DNA from: Agrypnia vestita
Taxonomy: Eukaryota; Arthropoda; Insecta; Trichoptera; Phryganeidae
Direction of reading: 5' to 3'
DNA: 64,000 nt
Assembly: GCA_016648135.1 (NCBI GenBank)
Contig: JADDOH010023643.1
Location: 558,001 to 622,000, forward strand
Shown: one piece after another, positions 12,216-23,360 of the stretch
Numbering within the stretch: the first letter of the stretch is position 1
Layout of the letters: each line of letters begins with the position of its first letter
The notes under the pieces: model-generated
Seen by the model: only the letters and a program-made list of their open reading frames with translations
Databases searched by the model: none
What the model was told of the DNA's origin: nothing
Position numbers and translations under genes: made by a program

Positions 12216-12708
12216 TACCTCGTAGCTAGTAACAAAAAAATATGAGAGTCTTCTTCGTTTGATTTAGAATGGAAAATATCAACAGTTACGGAAATAAGTG
12301 ACATCAAAGTTTGCATTATTTTTTTAATATTTCTGACTTTTTTTTGTAAAATTTTAGACAATAATGAAAGTAAATTGAATATTAAAAATTCATTCCCTTT
12401 GATACAAGTCAAATAAAATAATTGAAACCTTGCTGAAATTTGAAAAAAAAATTGAATGTTTTTGTCATTTCATTTAACTTGTATTAAATCGAATGAATTT
12501 GTTATATTTTATACAAGTTACTACGGACAATCTAACGTTTGACAAAAAATAATTGAGAAATATTGAATTAAAAATGCACATTTTAATGTCGCTTTTCTCC
12601 GTAGACATTTTTGCTGTTTTTGTATTTCACCCAAAGTGTAAATAACATTTTCTTTTCAAATTGAATGAAGAAGACTCCCTTAAAGTTTTTGCTACTAGCT
12701 ACGGACAT
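12216..12708. mobile_element. Foldback element with two ~240-bp inverted arms
   Basis: The left arm (about 12216-12440) and right arm (about 12455-12708) align as reverse complements over almost their whole length. Shared landmarks are CGTAGCTAGTARCAAAAA at the tips, GAGTCTTCTTC, a TACGGARA...GYGACAT block and CCYTTGATACAAGTCAAAT near the centre. Single-arm relatives lie at 31480-31755 and 32866-33150. No coding capacity. Confidence 0.75.
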
Positions 12709-14119
12709 TTATTAAAAATTAATTTAATTTAACACTCATATATTTTTGAGCTCTCATTATGAAATCTCTTTATAAAAGCATTTAATGTTAGAAAAACAAT
12801 TTAACGAGCTATCATAAATTTATATACCTACATATCTAGGAGCATGACGTATGTATTACGAGATGCAAAAAATATTCCGGTAGAATTTTTATATTCCTCT
12901 TTATTTAAATATGGAATCATACCGTAACGATTACGGGAGATATATCTTCTGCCAAATATGGTAATTTTAAAAATATTTTTTTATTCATACAGAGACCTGG
13001 TTATCAAAAAGATCCATTTTTGGCACCTTCGGTTCTTATTATATAATGATGACGATATTTCAATATCAATAATTTTGTCATTCACTTCACTGTATATATT
13101 TTTTTATTTACAACATTTATAGATTCAAAATGTATTTCTAGATCCAATTTATTAAGGCAAGTTATCAGTGGGTTTTTCTTTTCAAGTATTTAAATCATAA
13201 AGCTAATTAGAAAAATTATCAAAGAAAAACTAAAACCGGTTAAATTCAGAAAATTAAAAAATACGAAAATTAAAAATATAGAAAATTGAAATGGGGTATA
13301 CCTATGCCAGTGCAAAATATAGGTACATATAATTCAACATTCAAATAGTAGATAGCAAGTACCTATATAAAACCATGCGAATATAATGTGGTTTAGTATA
13401 TTGACTGTTATTTTTCTAATATTGTATTATTATAATTTATTAATAATTTGGACTTTTACATCATATAAAAAACAAAGAAGCAATGGTATCTAAGTACATA
13501 GGAATAACATGACAAAAAAGGAAATAATATTAACAATATAAATACAAAAAGTCGTAAGAAATTAGAATAATTAATGTAGAAAGTAATAAGAAGTAATAGA
13601 AAAACATTATGTAAACAGTAGATACAAAAGAAGAAAATAATGAAAAAATAAAAAAAATGAAATGAAAAAAGATAAAAACAGCAATAGATCATATATATTT
13701 ATAGGAAAATTATAAAATAGAAGATGAGTACATTTGTCTTTTGAATGTGTGTGTTGTAAGAACATTAAATATATCTACAAAAGTGTGTGGATTACCTAGG
13801 CGATGCAGTCCATGTATGGTCGAATTCATACTACAGTTAGTGCGCCGGGTACTTAAATAAAATAACTCGGTCTGTCGCGAAACAGACCGCCCAGATACTC
13901 TGTAAATAAAATCATCTGTAATGACTGAACAATAAAATAAAACAAGTTAATAGCGTACAAAAAAGTGAGACATGATAAATATTTTGTAATTATAGTCCAA
14001 AATGCCTCGCGGTAAAATGGTTAGCATTTTAAAAAACGCCGACGTAGTAAAATAATAATTTGTTAGAATTTCCCCAACGTTTTGGAAAACGCCAACGGTG
14101 AATTTCCTCGCGCAGAGAA
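12709..14119. other. AT-rich span with an A-rich tract
   Basis: 13450-13690 is an extreme A/T tract, so its minus-strand frame is compositional. A small hairpin CGGTCTGT-6-ACAGACCG sits at 13868-13889. No gene. Confidence 0.5.
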
Positions 14120-14600
14120 ACGGAGTACAAAGTGCCGATGTCATTGGCCCGGCCGTATTTTAATATATACAGGGTGTACGCAAAGGCATGTTTAATATTA
14201 GACAGGGTGATTTATTCACTCGGCCCGTAATGAAGTGCCGGCCCAATGTGAGCTCAGTCTGTTTGGACCAATGGGAGTGTGGCGGCGGTGATACCTCATT
14301 CCGGCGAGCATTTTGTCAAATTTCTTCACACCTTATAGAAAGGGTTGATTCTGAAACGTTCCCTCCGCGCGATAAGGAATGTATTAAAATGCTCGGTGAC
14401 GAATGGGCTGTTTGAATGAGTGTCTTCCGAAATAACTCTAGTCTGAGAAGAGTCTCGCACAAAGTAAACAGACAGAATCTGGAATGTTCTAAATCTCGGA
14501 AGACTCAAAGTCTCTAGAGGTTTCACGCCGGTCGTTTTGTGGGAATATTTTGAAACAATTACGAAAATAGCGCCCAAGTGTTAACTTACCGTGCGCATTT
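14120..14600. promoter_or_regulatory. GC-richer island, candidate conserved non-coding element
   Basis: Contains ATTGGCCCGGCCGTATTTTAAT, ACAGGGTGTACGCAAAGGC, TAATGAAGTGCCGGCCC and TGGCGGCGGTGATACC. Opposed short frames overlap here with no recognised protein sequence. Confidence 0.35.
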
Positions 14601-14884
14601 ATACAGAAAATTAATACGGTAAATGAAGTAGGTACCTACATAAAAAAGTTATGTTAAAATTACGTCTTAAATCGTAGCCTCCAGGAAAATGTAGAAATTA
14701 TATAGAATTAATATAAAAAATCATAAAGATTTTTTTTTATAATTAATTTTTTATTTCTTTTATTTTTATTTATTTATACGCCCTTCATTAATTTACAAAA
14801 GAATAGTACAATAAACATTGTAACTTTTAATTTTTTTATTTGTTTGATTTGATTTTTTATTTTGTTGATTTGATTGACTAAGCA

Positions 14885-15077
14885 TTTGATATCTTTTAAA
14901 GAAAATTATAATAGAAAATTTCTCTAATAAAAGATACACATGAAATTAATATATTATTTTGATATTATTTATTTTTTGTTTTTGTTTTTGATTTGATTTT
15001 ATTAATTTGATATTATTTAAAGAAAATTATATTAGAAAATTTCTCTAATAAAAGATACACATGAAATTAATATATTA
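14885..15077. repeat. Direct duplication, 121-bp period
   Basis: About 70 bases at 14885-14957 recur at 15006-15077 almost unchanged, including ATTTCTCTAATAAAAGATAC and ACATGAAATTAATATATTA. Between the copies lies TTTTGTTTTTGTTTTTGATTTG. The high identity in AT-rich DNA indicates a recent tandem duplication. Confidence 0.8.
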
Positions 15078-15305
15078 GGAATTTAAATCATGTGCACATA
15101 CATTATTTATGTTTATTATGCATCATAGAGTTGTATTAAAAATTATAAAAGATGCGTTTTCAATAAAAGATTAGAAATTAGTACAAATTAAAATAAATCT
15201 TTAAAAACGTAGCTAAATGCAATCGAAGGGATGAAACTCATACCCGCTCCGAGCCCTGCCAGATGATTCCGCACTTGCACATTTTTTTGTAATTTGACTT
15301 TTCGT

Positions 15306-15348
15306 GATCGATTCTTGATAATGAATCGATCAAGTATTTGACTTGATC
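15306..15348. other. Two overlapping hairpins
   Basis: GATCGATTC (15306-15314) pairs with GAATCGATC (15323-15331). The second arm overlaps GATCAAG (15328-15334), which pairs with CTTGATC (15342-15348). The two stems are mutually exclusive at 15328-15331. Function unknown. Confidence 0.4.
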
Positions 15349-15689
15349 AAAACTTTGAAAAACACTTCAATGGTCAACATGGTGTCATGAATTTATTTTG
15401 TTAACGCAATTATTTTATTTTTTATTGTAACGTCATTTTTATCATAAGATATCGAGCTTTGATGCTTCTTTCTTGAAACCATCAATTTATTTTCAGCATT
15501 TTTCAGTAGAATATAAGGGAAAATGAAATTAATTTATATAAAAATCCAAGTTATGGAGGAAGCAGGGTAGTTAAGCTTCGGTTCGGTACTAAAATACGGA
15601 AATATTTTTATATCCATTTTGGAATACAAAATTCGGCATTTCTCAAAAATCGACAGTGTTACTGACAATTGGTTGCGCAATGACACTTA

Positions 15690-16135
15690 TAGATTAGCAA
15701 GTGCGTAGGTACCCGCAGACGTTTAGGAACGTTCCTAATTTGAGATTTTTTCATTTTCCCCCGGAAAACAAAACAAAACAATGCCTCGTAATGTCACTCT
15801 AATCTACGACCGTCGCTAATGTTCCGGAATCGGGACACTCCCCCCTCATTCCATCCCATCCCCACTCGCCCGCCCCCCCGCCACCAGCCAAGCCGCGCAC
15901 ATTCTTAAGAAACCATAAGTCTGCTTTCCTATCTTCCATCTTACATGTTCACGGTGTTGCCTTCTAATCATTTCCACAGCCTTCCGCGCGGCGGACATTT
16001 TAATACATATCGCCAGATTGTTGCACTGCGGGAGAGCCGAACCACTTAATCTACTGCGCGAGCTTAGAATGTGCACTGTGATGTGCACAGAGTGCAACGG
16101 GAACAATTTTTTCATCACGGTGGGCGCATTTTTGG
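15690..16135. promoter_or_regulatory. GC-richer island with pyrimidine tract
   Basis: Contains CCGTCGCTAATGTTCCGGAATCGGG, then a C-rich tract near 15838-15895 (CCCGCCCCCCCGCCACC), then CCTTCCGCGCGGCGGACATT. No recognised coding sequence. It ends just before a Helitron terminus. Confidence 0.35.
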
Positions 16136-16150
16136 CTTTTTATTTATTAA

Positions 16151-16618
16151 CTAGCTTGTCGTACCCGGCGTTGCACGGGTTAAGGATTAAGTAAAAAATA
16201 AGTTTGTGAGGGAAAACAAGGGGTCCGCTGATCTCTAAAAAACAATGTTTCCATCTAATGTTAACATAATTTACTGTAACATAACTGTAATACTTAGATA
16301 TATGGTATTGCAGACTTTTTTGTAGATATTAATGTCTTCTATAAAACTGCAGTACATTACTTTGCTCTGTTGGCAATAATTTCCGCAACGTACGCAATAT
16401 AAGGTTTTTTTTTCGTAATTTTTTCACACGTTGGGTTACATTATCGAAGTTTTCATACGGATCCCTAACATTTTTGAAAATATTCTATAGCTTATGTTCA
16501 TCAAGGATAATGTAGGATTCTGAATGTGAAAGAATTTTTCAAATCGGTCTAGTAGTTTCGGAGCCTATTCAATTCAAACACACAATCAAATCTTTCCTCT
16601 TTATAATATTAGTATAGA
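16151..16618 (-). mobile_element. Non-autonomous Helitron (468 bp)
   Basis: On the minus strand the element begins with TC (TCTATACTAATATTATAAAG, 16618 downward) right after an A. It ends with a short hairpin CCCGTGCAACGCCGGG, eleven spacer bases and CTAG, followed by T. This A|TC...hairpin-CTAG|T structure is the Helitron signature with insertion between A and T. There is no Rep/helicase frame, so a partner must have mobilised it. The internal CTACTAGACCGATTTGAAAA-type sequence is typical of abundant insect repeats. Confidence 0.75.
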
Positions 16619-16619
16619 T

Positions 16620-17530
16620 TATATTTGGACAATTTATACAGCGCCGTTTTTATGTATGTCTCAGTTTGTTCGGTAGTTTATTCCATAACTTTGGGACGGC
16701 CATCATGTAAGGCCAAATGAACAAAGATTACCAAACAGCAGAATTGCCAAGACGAATAGGAATGAGCTGGGCTGCTTTTGGCAAACTCAAACATATTTTC
16801 GAGAGCAAAGAGATCCCAATTAGCCTAAAAAGAAAAGCTTTTGAATCATGCATACTGCCAGTGATGACGTATGGATTGGAGACTGTGGCCCTTACAAAGA
16901 AAAGTGTAGAAAAGCTCAAATGCACGCAACGATCCATGGAGAGATCCATGCTTAGAGTAAGCCTAAGAGATAGAATTAGAAACGACGAAATTAGGCGCAG
17001 AACTAGAGTAGTGGATATCATGGATCGTGTAGAGAAGCTAAAACGGCAATGGGCAGGACACGTTGCAAGACAGGATACTACAAGATGGCCTCCCAGAGTT
17101 CTGAAATGGAGACCTTGGGAAAATAAAAGAGGCATCGGAAGACCTCAAAAGAGATGGGCCGATGATATTGTCGCTGTGGGGGGAAGAAATGGCTACAATT
17201 AGCCAACGACAGGGAAGAATGGAAAAATGAGGAAGAGGCCTATATCCAGCAGTGGAAAGACAAAGGCTGATGAAGAAGAAGAAGAATCATGTAAGCAAGG
17301 CCATTGTAGTTAGTTTTATGGAAGTACTTCATCTAACCTACTTGTATTGTATATTGATGCCGAGCTGTCTATTATTTGTGACAAACGAATGCAAAAGTCA
17401 GTAATATATTGAGGGGCCATGTTGTGAATAGCCTTGATTATTGTGAGGCACAACCTATATTCAATTTTCTCACATTAAAGCAACCTAAGCTTTTGAAGGT
17501 CGTATGAGATATGTGCATACTTTGAAATAC
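16620..17530 (-). pseudogene. CR1/L2-like LINE C-terminal fragment, split by an RTE insertion
   Basis: The minus strand at about 17480-17296 reads IIKAIHNMAPQYITDF. After a gap, 17296-16640 (skipping the insertion) reads YNGLAYMMAVPKLWNKLPNK. The KAIHxxAPxYI and LWNxLP motifs are typical of the region downstream of the RT domain in CR1/L2-type elements. The frame is broken by stops. The RTE copy at 16712-17285 is nested inside, so this LINE is the older layer. Confidence 0.5.
16712..17285 (+). pseudogene. 5'-truncated RTE-type LINE with 10-bp target duplications
   Basis: The frame from 16717 encodes the end of an RTE-clade reverse transcriptase. It reads RRIGMSWAAFGKL, VMTYGLETVALTKKS, RIRNDEIRRRT, KRQWAGHVAR and GRPQKRWADDI in the family order. 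Near the G-run at 17177-17183 the frame shifts; the family tail continues in another frame as KKWLQLANDREEWKNEE and IQQWKDKG, ending at the stop 17268-17270 and a (GAA)n tail. ATCATGTAAG flanks it at 16702-16711 and 17286-17295. The endonuclease and most of the RT are missing. It is a fairly young, dead-on-arrival copy. Confidence 0.85.
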
Positions 17531-18239
17531 AGGTAATGAGAACTCAGCCATTGCTCATATTTGATTTGTAAACTGGGTTAAAGAGAAATTGCGGCACGAA
17601 AGTTTTGAGGGAGACTGGACAACCCAGACATTCTTTTGGCGAATCCCAAGAGAGAGAGAATCAGTGATCCTTCAGATGCCTATGTAAAGCCTGTATACAG
17701 GAGTGGATATGTTCGTATTGTTTATGTTGAAAGGAATGGAGTATGGTTTATTTTATATTAATCTATTAAACGAAAATAAATCATTTTAAAAGTAAGTGAG
17801 AGCTGTGACTCTCGAGACGACAGGAATTGATGTGTAAAAATATGAATTTGAGAAATCAAGGACCTGCAATCATTACGAGTGTAATTTATTTGAAAATACA
17901 TAATTTAAAATTAATTAAATATTTAAAAAAATATTTTGTACAAAATTATGATAATTTAATTTTTAATATAAATTAAAATTAAGAAAGATAATAAGGAGCA
18001 TTTATAATTACATAATTGAAAATTACAATTCTTCATTTTATTTGGGACTTACGTCTGACGCACTGACGCTCAAAATTTCCTGTACTGAGAGTAAAGATAT
18101 TTACACATCAAAAATACTACAAAAATGGTAATATTAAGGCTTTTTACTTCTTTTGCATCAAATGATTTTTGTCCCTTACGGCAATTGAAATTTCCCGCGT
18201 CTTCGTAATTATTTGATTAAAGTACCTACCAAGTTACAC
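17531..18239. other. Old repeat-like and AT-rich DNA
   Basis: 17531-17720 may be an upstream, unreadable part of the CR1/L2-like LINE. The rest is AT-rich with no gene. Confidence 0.4.
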
Positions 18240-18480
18240 CTTGCCTTCTCTCGAATCTGAGATCCCAGCAGCCCGTGGCATTAATATTAAAATGGCGGCC
18301 GCGCAGGTATCATCACACTAAATTCGCCCGCCAGATTTATGGCGCGAAATCTATTGCGCGGGATTAGTGGCGTCGCGAGCGGTAATACGTAATACACTAT
18401 TGGGCCGGCCGTACACTGCACAGCAGATTCTCGACTACCCGGGAACCGACTAGCCGGGGTGCGGATTATCCGGGACAAAT
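18240..18480. promoter_or_regulatory. GC-richer island
   Basis: Contains AAAATGGCGGCCGCGCAGG, GCGCGAAATCTATTGCGCGGG, TAGTGGCGTCGCGAGCGG and TTGGGCCGGCCGTACAC. No recognised protein. Confidence 0.35.
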
Positions 18481-18525
18481 TTGACAGTCATTGTAAAAGT
18501 ATTTTTATAATGAAAATGTTCCACA

Positions 18526-18698
18526 TTTTTATTTTAAATAGAGATGTGAACGCGGAATACATGTCAATCACTATTCTTGCTATTTTAAAACTAAACGATT
18601 GTGCTATGAAAATAGGACTAACTGGTCTGGAGTTAGATTCGAACCCGCGACCTTTATAGATCACGAGGCGAAAGTCCTAACCACAAGAACAACAAGAT
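18526..18698 (-). repeat. tRNA-derived SINE, family A, copy 2
   Basis: Same body as 2841-3033, with box B altered (GGGTTCGAATC on the minus strand) and small deletions. Its A-tail side lies at 18526-18535. Confidence 0.8.
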
Positions 18699-18754
18699 TA
18701 TTTTTATTTATACTAAATTGAACTCTTTAATACACATACAGACACGTTGAGTTA

Positions 18755-18812
18755 TATTTATCACTATACTTTCAAAAGAAGCAGTCCCTATCATCATCAG
18801 GTGTAATTCCGT
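18755..18812 (-). mobile_element. Penelope-like remnant with hammerhead-like boxes
   Basis: The minus strand reads GGAATTACACCTGATGATG (CTGATGA at 18800-18794), GGGACTGCTTC and then GAAAG (18773-18769). The AATTACACCTGATGA block also occurs at 4665-4758, so both belong to one family. The GAAAC box is mutated. Confidence 0.4.
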
Positions 18813-20639
18813 CTTATCTGAAAAGCCTTATGAGGATTAGTTGCGTTTAGTTGTTATTGTCACTTATTTACAAGAGAGCGTGTTACCTAATGACATATTT
18901 TTGGAAAAATTTTCAATATTCTTGGATTTAAGAATGATAGTTAAATAAATTACAATAGTTACTTCCCTGAGGAAAAAATAAAAATAATGTTGTTTAACAC
19001 AAACAAATAGAGGACTCCCAAGTCCGCAAAACCATTGCCGGCAGATATGAACCACGGTAGTGATAAAGCTGATGACGATACAGTTAAGGATTAAAAAAAA
19101 TGCTTTTATGTTATCCGGGATTTTTTTCTCCATCCATCCCGGATAATCGGAAGTGAGCCGCTCTTTTGTTTTATCAATACACGCTCAAATGATAAGAATT
19201 ATTTTAATGTCTCTGAAGACATTTCATTTCATCCGAACTGAACTAATTGCTTTCGCGTCATTAGCAATCTTCAAAATATATGGCTAGAATACATTCAACA
19301 TATTTCGTGGAAGGGATGCTTGATGATATTTTGGGATGCTCTGTTCTATATACAAATCTATCTTTGATATATTTCATGCTGCAGGGTCCATCGTCAGTAG
19401 TAGAATCCATCAATATTATCTCTAAGCTGTCCGGGTATGTACGCACGCTTTAGCATCAAAACGCACAATTTATAATTTATAATATTAAAAAATGGCAATA
19501 ACAATATTCCAAGTCATATTATTATACAATTTTATATACCGTCATTCAAAATAAGTTGGTGGAAGTATTACCCAGAATTATTTTTTAAAAAACAGTTTAC
19601 TTACTCACCACTATTTATTGATAAATCAACGTTTCCGAGTCGATGGCCCATTAATAATGATACAATGTATGCTAAATTAGAACGACATACATAAAAAAAG
19701 AAAAAAGTTTATATAAGTGGGGTTGAATGACGAATTTGGAACAAATACGAAAAAGAAATGGTTACCAAGTACTTACCTACTTGCAAAAAGGATTTAATTT
19801 TTTATAATATATAATTTCCTATCAATACATTTTATAATTTGTCAAATTTCTAATTTATTTAACTCTCATCCTTCGTTATTTGTGTTTAAAATTTCTAAAC
19901 CCTTATTAATATTAAAAAAATGTTTTGTTTACAAAAGATGATTGGAAAATTCAGAATAGTTATTGCTTTTTAAAAACTCAAATTATTATTGTTATTAATA
20001 TTTAAGTAAGTAAATTTAAATAAGGTTTTCTTCGCTAAGCTGCCTTTGACTACCTGCCAATTTTGATATTATTTATATCATAATTCAAATATCAGTTTGT
20101 TCTCTATACTTGTACAATCCCTTTTGATACTGTGCAGTTCATAAGTTTCATCTCCTGAATCCCCGGTTACCCCGGCCCCTCCTACGATATAAATGCGTCT
20201 TATTTTAAATGCAATCCATTCCAAATTTTGCGTAGTTTCTTTGTAGGATATTGCGTCAAACATAGGTGTCACACCCTCTCTCCCTGGCCACTCTACTCCA
20301 TACCCTCAAGATAAATGCGTATAAATATTTCGTTTAATTGCATTCTAGGATCCTTCAGGAGAATAAAGTTACTCCCCTCTCCCACTTCAGTCCTCATTTA
20401 AATTTATAAGTAAATCTGATCTCTAGGGTATTAAATATCACAAAATACAGTCCTGTCCACGAATTCAGTCCTCGCTTACATCAATCAAACGCGCGCAATC
20501 ATTTTTGCATTCTGCAAGCTTGAATTATTGTTCTTTAGTAATGTCTAGTCGAGACTAATCTGCATATTTCTACCGATAGCTGCGACCCATTAGTAGAGTA
20601 CGCGTTGATATTTCAATTAAGTTATAGGTAACTATCTCG
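18813..20639. other. AT-rich span, no gene seen
   Basis: Includes a moderately complex stretch at 19130-19450. Its minus-strand frame of 61 codons has no recognised motif. Confidence 0.45.
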
Positions 20640-20900
20640 TCAATGTTTAGCGGCTGTTTCAAAAGGTGCACCCGGACCGCTCGATGGTAGAAAGTTGTTC
20701 CTCGATAGATAAAGGCTGGACATACTTAGGCATACAGACCGAGTTGCTGTCGGATCTTGGGGCCAGGAGTCGACATCCACTAATGACTCAATCAGGCAGC
20801 TTTGAAATATGAACGGAAGGCATCGGAAATATTTTAGATTACTGTTTTTTTTTGTGAGTACCAAAAATTGTTGTATGCCTGTGGAAGGCAAAACGAGTTC
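20640..20900. other. Unrecognised GC-richer block
   Basis: One minus-strand frame reads RLLAPRSDSNSVCMPK and SIEEQLSTIERSG but is interrupted by stops. It could be an old retroelement piece; I cannot assign it. Confidence 0.25.
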
Positions 20901-21484
20901 TCGAGTATGGTTCTAATAAACAAGAAATTAAGTTAAACATGTAAATACGCGTGTTCCTAATCGTGTTACAGTTACACATTAAATTTTACAATATCTCTGT
21001 AAAATTTTGTAAATAAAATGTATTGACAAATAAAATATGTTTTAGGATGTTCTAGACTAACTAACACTAAATGAAAATTTCAAAAAGAGGCAGGTAGAGT
21101 AAGATACAGTGGAATAACACCCTATTACTATAAAATGTTGGTAACAAAGATGCCGAGGTGTTGCTATTTGATTTTATACAGCATATCAGCATACAGATAA
21201 TTGCATTTTCACTGCGTCTCACGCATTTTCTTATTAAGTTTATATAATTTAAATTTGAGTGTAATCAAAATTATTAATGAGAGCCGTTTTTTAAATTCAT
21301 CATCATCATCGTCATATTACTGGGACAGGCGTAGCCTAGTAGAGTGGCATAATCCACAAATTAAACAAAACAAAAAAAATGTGTAATTTATCTTATGTTT
21401 TATTGTTAAATTAGTATTAAGTATCTTTATTTGCAAACAAGGATTTTTTAAATAAATAAAAAAAAAATAAAAAAAATATTAATC
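20901..21484. other. AT-rich span, no gene seen
   Basis: Short (CAT)n run at about 21299-21316 and an A-rich tract at 21455-21480. Confidence 0.5.
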
Positions 21485-21725
21485 CCCTTGTCCGAGTAGT
21501 GTCGGGGGCCCGAAGACTCGAAGGAGCTTCCAAATTCCCCTGTCATGTGCTACTTCTGTATGTGTTAACCAGTCAAGACCCAATCTGTTTTCATATACCT
21601 ACTTTTTTTATTGCTTCTCCTAGCTTATCTGGGCGATTTTCAAGTCGCATTTCTTCCTCCAAGGATACTCCTTGGTACCCGTTCCTCAAGCACTCTTAGT
21701 ACAGGTTCAAGCCACCTCATTCGTG
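21485..21725 (-). pseudogene. LINE C-terminal fragment
   Basis: Broken minus-strand frames give MRWLEPVLRVLEERVPR, then MKTDWVLTG, then GIWKLLRVFGPPTLLGQGD. The last block matches the 3' end of the element at 51050-51362 (RIFGPPTLLGRGDEDD), so both are copies of one LINE family. No RT domain remains. Confidence 0.45.
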
Positions 21726-21819
21726 ATTTTTATATACACAGGAATAGGCGCTCCATGCTGTTTTTTAAATTGCTTAATGAAATTGCATTTTTTATATTAT
21801 ATTATATTTAGTATACAAT

Positions 21820-21900
21820 CGTATCCTTACGAAGGGGCCATAGGCCTTGAAACATGTTGATATTTTCAATATAAAAAAGTGGTGAAAACTAAGTTTATTT
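21820..21900 (+). mobile_element. Penelope-like terminal remnant
   Basis: CTTACGA (21826-21832), a GGGGCC-AT-AGGCC stem and GAAAC (21849-21853) are followed by ATGTTGATATTTTCAATA and AAAGTGGTGAAAAC. The tail AGTGGTGAAAAC recurs at 32215-32290 and, altered, at 53955-54095. The first box differs from CTGANGA by one base. Confidence 0.5.
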
Positions 21901-23234
21901 CATTAATTATATTAAATTACATTTTATTTGTATAGTTGCAATTTTGCAGAATATACCTAGTTTTTTTTAATTGTGATTTAAAAATATAAAATTAATTGAT
22001 TTTTAATTATGATTAAAATGGTAATTATACCAACAATTCATACAAAAATTTGAGGACACGCTTTTATAAGTCTACTTTAGATTACAAGATATATTTTCAC
22101 TATAAAAAAAAGAAACAAGAAACTGTCGGGTACATAATTAATTATTAAATAACGAATTGTAGCAATTGCTGAAAAAAATATCGCAAAAATAGACACTCGT
22201 TTGACTAAATATTATTTTGGAATAATAATTAACTTGACTAGAAACGTCAAAATAGAAAAAAAAATTAATTTGTTTATTTTCTGAATAAAAAACATTAAAC
22301 TTAAATTTAAAAGCAAACAAACAGACAAGTGATGCTATACAAAAGCGTGTAAAAAAGATAAATAACCTTCTAGGATACACAGATAAGTTCCTTTTTCAAG
22401 TCTTGGGGTAAGTTTTTTTGATTAAAACATTTTTTTTTATTTATATATATTTATAAAAACAAAATATTTTTGTGGTAAAAAATAGTAATAAAAATATAAT
22501 TCTGTTAAAATTTTAATGTTTTAAATTGACGACTAAGCAACAAGATATTAAAACTACCGCACAAGTACAAAAACCAGTAGCTCCCAAGGTCAACGGTGCC
22601 TCCCTAAGTGGATTATCTAATTTGTTTTAATTACGTACCATGTTTAAAATTTTCATTCCATTAAAAATTCAATCAATGCAGGTTTTTATTCAAAATTAAA
22701 ATCATTACAACGCTCCAAGATCGGAAACCAACGAAATAATATAGACGTGCTTATCTCCGTAGCACACATCCCGGTGGCTTAATAATATTTAAAGACGAAA
22801 GTCGTCGACCTCTGGTATTCAATCTATGCTAATTAAAGCAAAACCCAGTCCAGCGGTTAGGTAGGAACGTACCTAGGGCCGGCTGTGTCAACAAAGCATA
22901 GGAAAAACTATAAATCTTCACCGATTATCATGACTTCCAAATGAAAAAAGAACACGTAACTTCTTTTAATTAAGAAAATTCCCAAACTCGGCCGCTGTTT
23001 AAGTCTTTCGTGATTTCAGATAGGTGGGTGTGTAGGTATTAAAATAGTTACGAGTGTGAAATGTATTATTTTAGCATGGTTGTATAATACTAAAAATTGA
23101 TACACTGGGTCGAATAAAAATGATGTTATCTTATAATTCGAGTATAAAAGGCGGACATATAGATGGCGTGAATTTTTAAATTATCAAATAATTAACAAAC
23201 GTGCAACGTTCAAAATGTTCTGAATCTTAGGGTT
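21901..23234. other. AT-rich span, no gene seen
   Basis: 22730-22930 is less AT-rich (CGTCGACCTCTGG, GTACCTAGGGCCGGCTG) but has no recognised content. Confidence 0.5.
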
Positions 23235-23360
23235 TGAGTTTCTGGGATATTTTGTAACACATTATATAAAAATTCTGCAATACATTAATAATTCTAACAT
23301 CACATCAGCTCCGAGGATGGAAAGGTCGTAGAAACACGGCAGAATATCCCAGAAAATTCA
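23235..23360 (+). mobile_element. Degraded Penelope-like terminus, inverted pair
   Basis: TTCTGGGATATTTT at 23239-23254 is the inverse of AATATCCCAGAAAA at 23342-23356. Between them, ACATCAGCTCCGAGGATGGA joins AAGGTCGTAGAAACACGG. Compared with the 29.7-kb copy, the stem II and GAAAC segment has been deleted. Confidence 0.45.

Noticed and set aside
13456..13692. Possible membrane protein (Phe/Ile/Tyr-rich minus frame)
   Set aside because: Direct result of an A-rich tract on the plus strand.
16728..17135. 135-codon minus-strand frame
   Set aside because: Shadow of the RTE reverse transcriptase on the plus strand.
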